In this document: positions 1 through 10,970 of the stretch, piece after piece
Layout: the number at the start of each line of letters is the position of its first letter
How positions within the stretch are numbered: position 1 is the stretch's first letter
Assembly (NCBI GenBank): GCA_035079385.1
Contig: JAVHKY010000023.1
Span: 4,852,001-4,916,000, forward strand
Direction of reading: 5' to 3'
Source of the DNA: Aspidiotus rigidus
Lineage: Eukaryota > Arthropoda > Insecta > Hemiptera > Diaspididae
Length of the DNA: 64,000 bases
The notes under the pieces: model-generated
The model's database searches: none
Told to the model about the DNA's origin: nothing
The model's input: only the letters and a program-made list of their open reading frames with translations
Position numbers and translations under genes: made by a program

Positions 1-2
1 CA

Positions 3-1271
3 CTTGATGTGGTCGGCCTGTTCCCCAATATCCCCAGAGCAACCGCCATGCAACATATGGGAGATCTTTTGATTCAAACAAATGTTCGCCAAGAAGAATT
101 GGGTGAATTTTTCAATCTCCTCAATATTTGTTGGTCTCCCAATTATTGCAAATTCGATAACAAGTTTTTTGAGTTTCCTGAAGAGGTTGGAATATCCATC
201 GGTTCTCCTTTGGGTTCTCTCATTTCGGAGGTCTTTATGTCTAAGTTTGAGCTCGATTTGTTCTCCTCTGGCAGTGCGTATTTAGATCAGATTTATTATT
301 GGCACAGGTATGTCGACGATGTGTTGTGTACGTGGACTGGTCCCCGAGAGCTCCTTTTGGAGTTTCTCCAGTATCTAAATAATCAATATCCTTCTATAAA
401 ATTTACTTTAGAAATCGGTGGCGCATCTATTAATTACTTGGATTTGACGATCTGTAATAGAGATGGTATCCATGAATTCGCCATATACAGGAAAGATACT
501 GCGACCGATATTACTGTCCACGGCAAATCTTTCTGCCCTGTAGCCCATAAATATGCTGGATTTAACAGCCTCATCCATCGACTGACTAGTATTCCTCTCA
601 ATCAGTCAGCCTTCCAAAAAGAGGTATTAACTATAAAGCACTTGGCCAGAGTGAATGAAGCGAACTTAGACATCGACCTTATGATCCAAAGGAAAGTTAC
701 TCGAAAATGCCTCGATTCCACCACCTCCCTCCCCCGCAATACGGCCCTAAACAGTAGAGATCGTTGGATAAGGCTTCCGTTCTTGGGGCAGTTTTCATCT
801 CAATTGAGTCTTGTCCTACGCCCCTTCGGATTTCGGCCTGTGTATTACAACCCCAATACCATAAAAAGTTTATTGGTTAGGCTAAAAGACCCCATCCAAC
901 TGGCCGAGAGGAGTGGTGTGTATAAAGTTGAGTGTAAGGATTGTAACGGAATTGATATTGGCGAGACAGGCCGTCAGTTGAAAATTAGAATCGCTGAACA
1001 TAGGAAGGCGTGGGAAAATAAGAATATAGATGAATCGGCGTTTGCGGACCATCCAATCACTAGCGGCCATAGCATTAAAGAGGGGTCCGAGGTCCTTCTC
1101 TACAGAGAAAACGCGTATTCGAAGCGAAAAGCGTTAGAACACATCGAAATAATCCGTCATTTAAATAACGACGACCTTAATGTGCTCAACAGGTACATAC
1201 CTGATGAGGGGTTGATTGAACTAGTTTACGAGTATGATTCACGTCGTGATGACTCGCTGGTTCAATCCTGA
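3..1271 (+). CDS. Penelope-like element reverse transcriptase with GIY-YIG endonuclease (5' end off window)
   Basis: Retrotransposon protein that makes cDNA and nicks target DNA. The frame is open back to the window edge, so the first in-frame GTG at 9 is not the true start; the RT fingers lie outside. Visible motifs: RT motif A (DVVGLFPNIP) at the very start, motif B with GSPLGS near residue 65, the catalytic YVDD box near residue 102 (HRYVDDVLCTW), and NYLDL near residue 142. The C-terminal GIY-YIG nuclease begins with SGVYKVEC near residue 305 and continues to IGETGR. The second signature reads DIG instead of YIG, a possible loss of a key tyrosine. The frame is intact for 420 codons, which suggests recent activity. 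A hammerhead-like motif lies 56 nt past the stop and a second PLE start follows. Family call is firm; activity is unknown. Confidence 0.93.
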   Translation, partial: LDVVGLFPNIPRATAMQHMGDLLIQTNVRQEELGEFFNLLNICWSPNYCKFDNKFFEFPEEVGISIGSPLGSLISEVFMSKFELDLFSSGSAYLDQIYYWHRYVDDVLCTWTGPRELLLEFLQYLNNQYPSIKFTLEIGGASINYLDLTICNRDGIHEFAIYRKDTATDITVHGKSFCPVAHKYAGFNSLIHRLTSIPLNQSAFQKEVLTIKHLARVNEANLDIDLMIQRKVTRKCLDSTTSLPRNTALNSRDRWIRLPFLGQFSSQLSLVLRPFGFRPVYYNPNTIKSLLVRLKDPIQLAERSGVYKVECKDCNGIDIGETGRQLKIRIAEHRKAWENKNIDESAFADHPITSGHSIKEGSEVLLYRENAYSKRKALEHIEIIRHLNNDDLNVLNRYIPDEGLIELVYEYDSRRDDSLVQS

Positions 1272-1326
1272 TTTCCTCGTATGTTTCTAGTTTACTGCCG
1301 GAGTTGGTTCAGTCGCTTTCCAGTCC

Positions 1327-1363
1327 CCGTTGACGATGATTGTTTAATCGAAAGCGCTCCGGC
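1327..1363 (+). ncRNA. Hammerhead ribozyme-like motif of Penelope element (copy 1)
   Basis: Core read as TTGACGA (consensus CUGANGA, C3 replaced by U), one extra T, stem II GATT/AATC with a GTTT loop, then GAAA at 1350-1353. Stem III is the palindrome AGCGCT (1353-1358). The predicted cleavage nucleotide is C1359. Stem I is CCG (1327-1329) with CGG (1360-1362). It lies between the PLE stop codon and the next PLE start, where PLE terminal repeats are known to carry small type I hammerheads. Stem III is too short for a loop, so cleavage would need a dimer. The C3 change may make this copy weak or dead. Confidence 0.6.
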
Positions 1364-1423
1364 ATCGTTAAAATTTTGTGGCTAAATTTTGTAAATTACT
1401 CCGATTGAATTACTTGCTTGAGT

Positions 1424-1558
1424 ATGACTTCGTCTGGTATATCTGGTCATAAATTGAGAAACCGCATTGATTCCCTTTCCTATCATATGACTAGAGGTTT
1501 GAAATTTTTCCATGTCCCCTCCTCTCTGCGTGACTTCATCAACCTCGCTCGCGGATGA
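1424..1558 (+). pseudogene. Start of a second, tandem Penelope ORF, truncated
   Basis: A 44-codon frame opens with ATG at 1424 and contains GHKLRNRIDSL. The fragment at 26,838 has a matching start (NHKLEERIDS), also downstream of a hammerhead motif. This is the expected order of a PLE tandem: 3' end, ribozyme-bearing terminal repeat, then the ORF of the next copy. From about 1490 the sequence looks like the minisatellite seen elsewhere (TATCATATGACTAG...AAATTTTTCC), and the frame stops at 1556-1558. The tandem copy therefore seems cut off by that repeat. Confidence 0.55.
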
Positions 1559-1591
1559 AAATTTCCTGAGAGTACCCCCAACAAAAGGGAT

Positions 1592-1606
1592 AGCGGGTTC
1601 CCCGCT
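1592..1606 (+). repeat. Short palindromic hairpin AGCGGGTTCCCCGCT
   Basis: Near-perfect hairpin followed by TAAAA. The same or a closely related hairpin recurs at 46,754, 47,205, 49,306 and 54,920, each time at the edge of repeat modules, so it is probably the terminal hairpin of a dispersed non-autonomous element. Confidence 0.5.
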
Positions 1607-1689
1607 AAAAGAGAGGCACCGTTCAAATTATAGGTTGGGTTCATAATGGGGGCCTTTAATCATGCAGAATGGCCCCAAATACTCGAAAA

Positions 1690-2330
1690 CCTGCATAAAG
1701 CCTACGTGCCACATTACCTATAAAAGTGTATAGCCTCAAAGTCATTGCAATGGTCCAACAGAGATGCCCCCAAGGCTCTATCCTAGGCCCCAGTCTCTAA
1801 AACATCATCATCTATAATCAGGTCATCTGCTCGCTCTCGGAAGAATATAACCGCCTTAGACACTAACCATACACGGCGGTGACTCCCGCGAGGAAATTGA
1901 ATACAATGTGAACACCAGCATCACCAAGAGCAAATATGGTCTTTCCCTCAATGTAGGGAAGACTGAAATTCTCCTCAGGAATGGTTTTCCCAAAACCCCA
2001 CTTCTTCCCAGGAAGCGATCCCGAGATCCTCAGTCAACAGACCAAAAAAGTCCTTGTGTTCATACTGGATTCCATACCGACATTCAAGGCTCACCTAACT
2101 TATATGGCAGAGAAAGCATTGCGAGTGATTCCCATGCTACAAAACATCCGCAGAAACAGCTTTGGCTATGAGTACGCAGCCCGTCGCACCATCTTCAATG
2201 GCTGCATTGCATCACTCTTCATGTATTGCAGCACAATGTACTACTACAAGCTTCGAATTATCACATACAGAAACATAGTGACCAAAGTGCAGAGGCGGTG
2301 TGATGTCATACTATATACATGAGGCTCAAC
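1690..2330 (+). pseudogene. R1/Jockey-like LINE reverse transcriptase remnant
   Basis: Decayed non-LTR reverse transcriptase. At 1762-1791 one frame reads RCPQGSILGP, the RT motif-B signature of LINEs, followed two codons later by a stop. A second frame from 1908 gives KYGLSLNVGKTEI, the motif after the catalytic YADD. A third frame (1981-2322) carries LDSIPTFKAHL and AEKALRVIPML, typical of the R1-type thumb region. At least two frameshifts and a stop separate the pieces, and the YADD box itself was not found. The clade assignment is by pattern only. Confidence 0.72.
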
Positions 2331-2439
2331 AGGGCTTGCTAAACCATATGTTAGGCTAACTAACTCACGCTGCTCACTATAATAAACTTTCCCTGCACCA
2401 AGTTCTATGGTAGCATAATACTATGTTTATATTAAGCTG

Positions 2440-2760
2440 AGAAACATTTGAGGAGGGGGATGTCACTATGACGTCACCATTTATTTTATTCATTATTTAT
2501 TTAAAATTTCATCTATCGAGCTATATAATTATGATGATGAGAAGCGTATATATGGTAGCAAGGGGAATTGGAAATTTTTTAACTCTCGATCAGAACTAAT
2601 GCGTCTACTCATAAGAAGACTAGCTGTTTCCCACGGAACTGCAAAGCTAGCGGATTCCGCGCTACCATTGTAGCATCTACATTTTTCCAACAAGAAAACT
2701 GTTCTGTGAAGGGTTTTCTTGAAAATTTTGGCGTCCGGCGGTGCGCCATTCAATAAATTG
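2440..2760. repeat. Isolated minisatellite/hairpin module
   Basis: Contains a diverged copy of the 45-bp repeat and, at 2649-2663, the hairpin AGCGGATTCCGCGCT followed by a segment resembling the one next to the 54,920 hairpin. The 74-codon minus-strand frame here arises from this repeat and is not a credible gene. Confidence 0.4.
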
Positions 2761-3468
2761 TATTAGAATAATATTATTTAATTGAAATTTTAAATTCAAT
2801 TCTTATTTTAAACTTAATTATTATAATTTTTTTTTAGTCAATTGAAAAAATATGATTTTTTTTTTCATTCTATTTTTTGTTCTTTATTTTGTTTTGTTCT
2901 GTTTTTTTTTTTTTTTGTATTTATCATTTTACATAATTTTTGGTTGAATGTAATAAAAAAAAAAAAAACATTTAACGCGTTCGTGAGTGGATAACCAAAA
3001 AAATTTCAAGTTCCACATTTTGCCACCTTTTTTCCAAAAGACCCCATATAAAACAGGTTCACTGGTAAAAAGTTGAAAAAATAAAATACTAGCATTTTAC
3101 TTTCCATAATAATAAATAATATGTTTTTAATTTTCAAAATTAACATTTTCATTGGCTTTTAACTTCAACATAATTATTTTGTTTACATTTACAATGATGT
3201 AAGAGTGCATGTTCGTAATTTGTACAGCCAAACCACGTTATTTACTTGCCTAAATAAATCGAGTAATATAAATCTGATGCTACAAACAAACGATGAGCGA
3301 ATGACTTTATTTCATGGCGCTAGATGAAGTGAGTGCTCTCACAACTACTCTCTACGTTACAACAGATTCAAGCATTGAAGTACACGTGTGTGCGTATTCG
3401 AGAGTTCCGACACCTACGATACAATTATGATGATATGAGTGCGTAGAAATCGTGTATTCAAAACTAAG
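2761..3468. other. AT-rich non-coding DNA, no gene seen
   Basis: Long T and A runs around 2830-2965. A diverged copy of the AACAGGTTCCCTGTT hairpin motif lies at 3052-3066. No coding frame, RNA gene or clear element end was found. Confidence 0.6.
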
Positions 3469-3540
3469 TCCGCGGTAGTATAGTGGTTAGTATCCCCGCC
3501 TGTCACGTGGGAGACCGGGGTTCGATTCCCCGCCGCGGAG
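3469..3540 (+). tRNA. tRNA-Asp (GTC)
   Basis: 72-nt cloverleaf with acceptor stem TCCGCGG/CCGCGGA, D arm containing GTATAGTGGTTAGTAT, anticodon loop CTGTCAC (GTC), and T arm GGGGTTCGATTCCCC. No intron and no encoded CCA. Both internal pol III promoter boxes are intact. A run of nine T at 3546-3554 is the likely terminator. The upstream flank resembles that of the next tRNA, which suggests a local duplication. Confidence 0.97.
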
Positions 3541-3545
3541 AAATA

Positions 3546-3554
3546 TTTTTTTTT
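3546..3554 (+). terminator. Pol III terminator of tRNA-Asp 1
   Basis: T9 run starting 6 nt past the tRNA 3' end, the usual RNA polymerase III stop. Confidence 0.8.
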
Positions 3555-3633
3555 CACGTTTTCAATTCCTTTAGATTTGTCGTGAGAATTACTTCGTTAT
3601 TCGTGGATGTAGAAATCGCGTCGTAATTTCAAG

Positions 3634-3705
3634 TCCTCGGTAGTATAGTGGTTAGTATCCCCGCCTGTCACGTGGGAGACCGGGGTTCGATTCCCCGCCG
3701 GGGAG
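3634..3705 (+). tRNA. tRNA-Asp (GTC), second copy
   Basis: Same body as the copy 93 nt upstream, with acceptor stem TCCTCGG/CCGGGGA. It differs from copy 1 at two paired positions (4 and 69): G-C there, T-G wobble here. Anticodon GTC; discriminator G. A T15 run follows at 3710-3724. Both copies look functional. Confidence 0.97.
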
Positions 3706-3709
3706 GAAA

Positions 3710-3724
3710 TTTTTTTTTTTTTTT
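3710..3724 (+). terminator. Pol III terminator of tRNA-Asp 2
   Basis: Run of 15 T beginning a few nt after the tRNA end. Confidence 0.8.
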
Positions 3725-6700
3725 GTTTCAGTATTCGAAATAAATTTACGTGACACTTATCAAAAAAAAAAATATATATTCGGTACTATAATGATGGAAT
3801 TGGTTTTTTTTTTTCTTCAATACAACTTCTTGCTATATAAGTTACATTGACGAACAAAATCAACGGCGATAAAACGATGAACGATCGCTATGTAATTTCA
3901 TTCTTTCACATATAAGTAGGCTCATTCAACTTTTTACTCCAAAAAAAATGAATGTTTGTACTTAAGTAATATTAAATCCTAATATTGCTGTTGAGTTACG
4001 AATTGTTTCACAGCTTTCTGGCATTATTTTATCCTTGTCTCGCGTCTCTAGAATGAAAAATTTCCCAACAGGAAACATGAAACGACATCACAATCTCATC
4101 CTATTATTAAATTCTACAAGCTACATACGTGGAGGTATAAGTTACATACCGATATCAAATTTTACATCGACAGTTCATCAAGGCTTTATTTTTCGTCTTT
4201 AATTCGCTTTTTACTTCCTCTCAAGAAACCTTAAATGAAATGCAGAGCGATTGACTTTATTATACCTAGGTATGCGAATCCAAAGGTTTATCTAAATTTT
4301 CAGTTCAACGAAGGAGCTGTCGCGCGTTATATAATTCGATCAAAAATAATGTTTTATAACTCATGGTTAAATGAAGGTCGCAGTGTTCCACGTACATTAT
4401 TTTAAGCCGCAAGTATTTGTTTCAGTCTTCTAAAATAATATACCTATGTGAAATGAATAGAGGGTAAAAAAGTTCGTTCGAATAATCTAGATTTCATCAT
4501 ACCTACGTTCGATAAAACTTATCACAACCGCGAAATCGTTATTATATCTAAGTTATCTCATAGTCGAGCTGACTTGTGTGACTGAGTCTAAGTATAATGC
4601 GTTATTATAAGTTAGTACAGACTCAGATATATAATCATCTGAGAATTGCTGATTTTACTCATTTTACATCGAAGACTGAATAAATAAATCATGTTGACCA
4701 AAATCGATTGGTATATTGAGACAGTCGAATAAACTCGAGAGGGAGATAGAGGTATCTGAAGAATAAATATACCTACGTAAAAATGTTCTAAAAGTTTAAA
4801 TAGCCTAAATCAGATTCGTACGTAGAAGATTGGAACTCTTAGGAATATCATTTAGAGCGTCCCGGAGTGTTTCGTTGATCAAAAGAAAATACGGAAATAA
4901 ATTAAGTTTGTCTTTCTTAAGTGATTTTTTTTTCGTCTACGTATATTCACTAAAATTATTCTGGTAACTTATGAGTATCTGACTGCAATGGAAAAAAGAA
5001 AGAAAAAAAAACTCTGCGAATTCTGGCTTCAGAACATCATTTTCTTGATACTGATAATCTGAAACGTAAATTTCGGTTCAAATGTTATTTGATTTACTTA
5101 TATCAGTTAGTCAATATACAACAGGTATTTTAATTATTTTTGCTGAAAATGAGCCTATGATGAAATTTTTAACAAATTGAAAGAAAGAAAATCGACAGGC
5201 TTTCTCCCAATAAGATTCGATATCACGAAACTGATTTCGACTTAGTTTCAGTATGGTAAATGAAACAATAAGTAACAACGAAATGAACTAAGCTCGTAAC
5301 TACCTCAGAAACAAAATGATAATAAATAAGAGTAACTATGAATAAGTAACTTTGCGATTTTCTGGCAAGGAGAAATTAAAATTCGTCATTTTAAAGCCGT
5401 AGGTATAATTTATTTCGGAATTATTCACGGAATGAACGGAGAAATAAGTTCATCCCGTAATTAAAAGAAAAAATAAGCTTTAATTTAAATGAAACAAGGA
5501 TTTTTTTAGCTGATATTACCAAAATCTCTTATCAAGAGTAGTATTTTTCACTCTATTCGTTATCATTTGGGAACAAGTAGGTAAATAGAAACAATGATTT
5601 CAACGTACTTATTGGCTGTGCCATTATAATTGAACTTCTACTTATTTTTAGAACAGTAAATTCTACTTTTTACAATCCATTTCCCTTGTTTACCTTTATT
5701 GTTAGTCCCTAATAAATTATTTTTAAATTAGCGAAAATTACTCACGGCGAATTTTTGTCAGTGATAAGTACTTTCCTGCACAAATGGTTGTTTTCCCGGT
5801 GTAATTCGTAGCAAAACTCTATTTTCGACATTTATCTTCAATGGGTAAAAAAAAGAAAATAGTTCAGTTAAATGACTATTGATTAGGCTATAGCTTCAAC
5901 GCAACGCCCCGCTCTGCAAAAAATGGTATAATTCACTGAAGAGATAGTTTAATTCACATTAAAAAGTTGTAAACGTTACTAAAATTTAGTGATTTTACTA
6001 CTTTTTATAGTAAATTTGACCATTTCTTGCAAACCGGCGCGTTGGAACTATAGTCGATAATCATACGAACTTTTTTTGTTTTCTCAGTGCTCCGTTCGAC
6101 TTTATTCTTTTTGTAGTCCTTGTACTACCCTAGCTAATTCGTGCACATCTTTGATTATTTATCGTCTGCACTTAATCAAACTCATTCGGCAAATACCAGC
6201 AAATCACAGCTTTGATGATAAGTATAATGTATTATAATCAACGTACCTAGCCTAAAAGTAGGAGTGGATTTATGGATCTATTTTTTATGAATATATTAAA
6301 AAGATGGATTCTGCAGTCTGAACCTTCAATCAAAGGTTAAAATTATTCACGTATGGTGGGTGATTTTCATTTAGGAAAATGAATTTTTAAAAAAATTGGA
6401 AAGTTTTCGTGGGAGTTAGATTCTGCCTCAAAAGTAACCTCTTTTTAAGTTCATTTTTCTGCAGTAAACGGAAGCTCGATATTGATAATAAGCTTGTTTT
6501 TGAACGAACAGTACTCTTTTTAAAAATAAAACGATTAACGAAAAGTATAAAATCAATCGAAGATATGCGCTGAACAATGAACTTGATGAAGGTGAATAAC
6601 ATTGGAAAAGAAAGCAGTCTAGTTGATGAGTACTGATATTTGGTAATTAATAAAAACGCGTTCAAGATATATGAACTTGGTTTTGGCTGGATAAAATTTT

Positions 6701-7705
6701 TCCTACTCATCATAAAAATATTTTGCAGATATTGGAAAGAAAAAAAAAATAGAATAAAAAAAAAAAAAAAAAAAAAATGGAAGATGAAGATATAAATATT
6801 TTGCAAACCTTACTTGCTATGGGTAAATAAATCTACATCTGATTCCTTTCTTTTTCGATCTATATAAACAGTACAATACGTTGCTGCACTCACTACATTT
6901 GGAGTCGATGAGGCAAGCAAGTGAAAATAAGATGATGCAAAATCAGAAAAAAAAAAAAAAATCCATGTACCTAGGTATTAATAAGAATAAGATATCAGAG
7001 CAATAATAATTTGATATACTTTAGCGTTGCGCAAAGAACTAAAGCAAAATACATAATTGTAATGAGACAAAAAGACATGAATTTTGTAAATTTTACCCCT
7101 TCTTTACTTCATAACTATTATTACTTATTATTTTTTTTTTTCCTTTTGATCCTGAAACTGTAGATTGTAGAATGACGTCGATGTACTTCCAAACGACATT
7201 ATTGTTACCTAGATATTTAATATTGCTACCTACTTCTGAAAAGTTTCAAGTTTCAATAAATTTTAAGCCACAAGTAGTTTATAATTTTAAAACTGAAGTT
7301 GAACTATCTCTTTGAAATAGGTATTGATAACAGTATTTGAATCTAATGGTGCAACCATCAACAGAGGCATAGAATAATATAATTTTGCAGGAAAGATGAA
7401 AATGATATTAGAAATTTCGCACAGTAGGTGAAAAACACGAAAATAACTTAAGCATTCCTTCAAAAATATATTTTCCATTCGTTGAAGAAAATTTTTCACG
7501 TTCAAAATAATGTATTTTTGAAAGGAAATATAAAATCTTCGCTAACAAATTTCTATTTCCGAATAGGTACTTCTTCGTTACCTGATACGAGTAAAATAAA
7601 GATGATCGACAATTTCGTATTTTATTTCATAATAATATTTTTATATACCTATACCTAACATAATATTATTTACTGAAAATTTTGTAAAAAATTGTATCGT
7701 CGTGG
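3725..7705. other. AT-rich intergenic DNA, no gene recognised
   Basis: About 4 kb with no convincing coding frame. The longest frame (6387-6806, minus) is low complexity and starts in a poly-T tract. Scattered TACCTA/TAGGTA hexamers are common in some hemipteran and lepidopteran genomes, but this is weak evidence. Confidence 0.6.
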
Positions 7706-7730
7706 AAAAAAAAAAAAAGAAAAAAGTTTT

Positions 7731-7816
7731 CCTCCGGGCCGGATTCGAACCAGCGACCTATGGATTACTACCCGTACCACTACAGTCCACCGCTCTACCA
7801 ACTGAGCTACCAGAGG
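7731..7816 (-). tRNA. tRNA-Tyr (GTA) with 14-nt intron
   Basis: Minus strand. Acceptor stem CCTCTGG/CCGGAGG with one T-G pair, D arm GTAGCTCAGTTGGTAGAGC, anticodon stem GTGGA/TCCAT, anticodon GTA at 7783-7781, T arm GCTGGTTCGAATCCGGC, discriminator A at 7730. The intron occupies 7779-7766, directly after position 37, the standard site for tRNA-Tyr introns. T runs at 7725-7720 and 7718-7706 on the minus strand can terminate pol III. The mature 3' end matches the primer-derived sequence inside the BEL element at 49,774-49,790. Confidence 0.96.
7766..7779 (-). other. Intron of tRNA-Tyr
   Basis: Fourteen nt between anticodon-loop positions 37 and 38; removal leaves a normal loop. Confidence 0.85.
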
Positions 7817-9068
7817 TTGGTAGCAACAGCCGCGAATTTTCTGTATATACGCCGTGTGTTCGTTCATCATTTTGTTCATGTGATGGTGAAAATACTGATA
7901 GCGTGTACCGATACTGCACACAGTTGAGTATTATAGAAGTCTTGAAACGTTTTGATTTATGTATTACTAAACCTACATACACCGAAAACGTGTACAAATA
8001 TTTTTACAATTGGCTACAATTCAATTAAAAATTCGTAAACATAGACGAATTTTGAACATTTCTTACTATTAAAAATTGATTATAGGCACCTTCATTTATT
8101 AGGATGGAGAAAGTTTGCGGCGATGTCATAACGTACATCGAATAAGGCAAATCGAGACCCATTTCATGGAGAATTCGATCTTGATAAACTATAAGGATCG
8201 CCGTTTCTAATTCTGATACCTAATCGTTTCCAGAATCGATTATTTAATCGATATTGAAGACCTCTCCTGCTATATAAATATAAAATTCGATGATCAGAAT
8301 TTTTCTAATCTCTCTCTCCCCTTAATTTTCCTAATTTATTCCACTTAGTGGCTTAAGTACTCATTATGAAAAAAATGTATTTGACTCGCGGGTCAAGTGA
8401 TGTTTCAGCTCGCTACGTTCCCGGGACTCGCGTTCAACCCGTGACGCAAAACGTTCGTAACGCGTCTGAACGCCACACTTTACCCGCTCGTACAATAAAT
8501 AACTATATATGTATTATTGAAAATCGAAATTTTCACAAGACTTTCGTCCTCTTCATGCATGTAGCTCGGTGATTGGAATTTCTTCAAGCCAATTGACTCG
8601 AATGTACACCTCAAAAATCAAAATTTCTTCAAGTTCTGAAAAACAGAACGCCTTTTATATCTTTAAAGAAGCTGTTGAAAATTAAGGAAAAGAAAAATTC
8701 TTAGCGCGAGAATCTGAATTGACCAATAGGGCGGCGGAGTAATCGTTGCTATGCGCAATTTCCCCAAAGCTGACACCTAAAAATCCTTTTCTGGTATGTC
8801 GTCGTGTATATAAGTACGCATCGTATCTTGAGAAATCTTTGAGCAAGATATCTATGCGGGAGGGAGTGGGAAGAATTCATAGAATTTTGATCATTTAGCG
8901 TCATGGGAGTGGAGAAAGATATTAATTCTAAAATGGCTTCGAACAATTTGAACTTTCAAATTATATGTGGAGAGGAAGATTTTAAAGAATTTTCGTGAAT
9001 GAGCTGCATATGAGGAGAGAGGTGTTAAAACCCGTCAACTTAGCCTAAGTAGTCTAGGCAAACTAGAC
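7817..9068. other. No gene recognised
   Basis: A slightly CG-richer patch at 8380-8490 stands out against AT-rich surroundings, but I see no cloverleaf, coding frame or repeat that explains it. Confidence 0.5.
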
Positions 9069-9468
9069 AATAAAAAAGAATTTTTTGGTAGAGAACGGGT
9101 GCTTGCTGAAATGTGTAGAGGAAGGCATCGAAAAGTACCTAAAAAAACCCCCACTCCCTAAAGGCTCGGGAAAATTTTTGTGGCACGTTTTGGCCCCCCA
9201 AATTCAGTTTTTGGATTATTTTTCAAGGACTAAGCGTTTTACAAGAAAATGTTTCGAACAAAAGATGTTCCTCTTGAAATTTCAAATAAAATGATGTATA
9301 GAAAGTTCAGTTTAGACCGAATAGTCAGCTCAAAAATTCCCTCGAAGTAATATAGTTTTCAAAATTTAGACGAAACTTATCAAATTTTTGCTGATATCTC
9401 GGAAAAATCAACTTCTAGAAGAAAATGTATAGGAAGGAAAAATTTTCTTTATCGTATTTCTTATAAAA
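9069..9468 (+). repeat. Left arm of 0.4-kb inverted repeat
   Basis: Reverse complement of 10,971-11,361 with few differences over about 390-400 bp. Frames in the arms are mirror copies ending KMFLLKFQIK, and this motif is distantly related to the tandem repeats at 45.5-48.5 kb (KLFLVKFAIK). The arms bracket an RTE-like LINE fragment. Confidence 0.85.
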
Positions 9469-9699
9469 TAAGTTTACAATTGAGCAAATGTAATACCTAA
9501 TATTTTCTGTAGAACAAGCGGAAATAGAGGAAATTTATTGAAGAATTAGTTCTTATACTGTATTTAGCTATTAAAATTTAGCTTCGACTTACAATAGGAT
9601 AAAGATGGAATTATTCATCCATATCTGGTAACTTCGCATTTTTTGGATATTCTTCTTTGTGTGATACGCAGAAATATTTTTAGCAGATGTGACATCAAG

Positions 9700-10880
9700 C
9701 TGATTAGTCTGAAATCGTTGCAGCTTTTCGTTTTTTGTTTGCTTCTTGGGAATTGATATGAACTTTGATCGAAGCCATTCTTCTGGTATTGTTCCGCTAA
9801 TGTAGATTCTGTTGTACAGTCTCGTCAGCTTTCCAATGCTGTGTTCATCCAACACTTTCAGTAATTCTGCTATCATTCCATCCGGTCCAGGGGCCTTTCT
9901 TACTGGAGCGTTCCTTATGCGCTTTCTACTTTGGATTGAAGGATTGCTAGTCCTTCTTCTGCAGTTCCTTCCACGGATCCTCTTTCATCTTCAAACAGTT
10001 TCTCAATATATCTGGTCCATTCCACAACCAGACTGTTTTCCTCCACAATTATGTTTCCCTCTTGGTTTCTCATTACGTAATGTTTCTTTGGTCTGTAAAT
10101 TCCGGCAGTTTCCTTCAGTTTCTTGTGTAGCTGATATTCGTCGTGTTTTTCTATTAGTTGTTCAATTTCTTCACAAGATTTAAGATGAAATTCTTCTTTT
10201 GCTTTTTTTACTGCCTTTTGACCTTCCTCTGGGTCTCTCTGTATTTTCGCTCATCCTTATTCTTGTGTTTCCTTCTTTCGTCTACGAGTTCCAGAATTTC
10301 TTCTGTTATCCATGCGTTCTTCTTTTTTCGCTCCCTTTTGCCCAGGACTTCTTCAGCCGATTGCAATATTACATTCTTCATCCGCGTACTAGTATTTTCG
10401 ACATCATTATTTCCTATTTCCTGCTCGGAAATACCTTGTAATTTATGGCTTATATTTTCTCTTACCTTTCGTTTGACCTCTGGTCGTTATAGTTTTAACG
10501 TATTTATAAACTGTTTTGAGGCTTTCTTAATTTTCTTCAATCGGGTTTTAACCTTCGCCGCAAGAAGGATATGATCTGAGTTTATATCTGCTCTAGGATA
10601 CGTTTCCGCGGCTTTTACCGAGTTTCTGAAACGCTTTTTGACCATTATGTAGTCTATTTGGTTTCTGACTATCAAATCTTCACTATCAGTCGGAGCTTTC
10701 TACGTATATAACCTTCTTTTTGGGAGCTGAAACCACGCATTGGTATAAGTTGTTGTTCCTGACAAAATTGGATGAGGCGTTCACCGCGTTCGTTTTGTTT
10801 TCCTAAGCCAAAAGGTCCGGCAATTTTTCCTGTTGGACCTCTTCCAACCTTAGCATTCATATCTCCATTGTGATTTTTGC
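9700..10880 (-). pseudogene. RTE/BovB-like LINE, endonuclease and RT fragments
   Basis: Read on the minus strand, an apurinic-endonuclease segment comes first (10,860-10,672: MNAKVGRG, GPFGLGKQNERGERLI). Next is its catalytic C-terminal part (10,675-10,487: QIDYIMVKKRFRN, then ADINSDHILL with the conserved SDH). The reverse-transcriptase entry motif follows near 9,890 (APGPDG, then AELLKVLDEHSI and IPEEWLRSKFISIPKK). The order matches an RTE LINE, but frames shift several times and the region between EN and RT is shortened. The catalytic RT box is absent. Clearly dead; RTE affinity is by pattern. Confidence 0.78.
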
Positions 10881-10970
10881 AGGCTTTGAGAAGAATTCCT
10901 TATTGTCGCATTTTACAGCCACAGAAGATGAAGAAGCAAACAAAATGTGTGTAGAATAAACTTTATTTAT

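Noticed and set aside
6387..6806. 139-codon minus-strand frame
   Set aside because: Begins in a poly-T tract and is low complexity (F/I/L/S-rich); no domain or gene signals.
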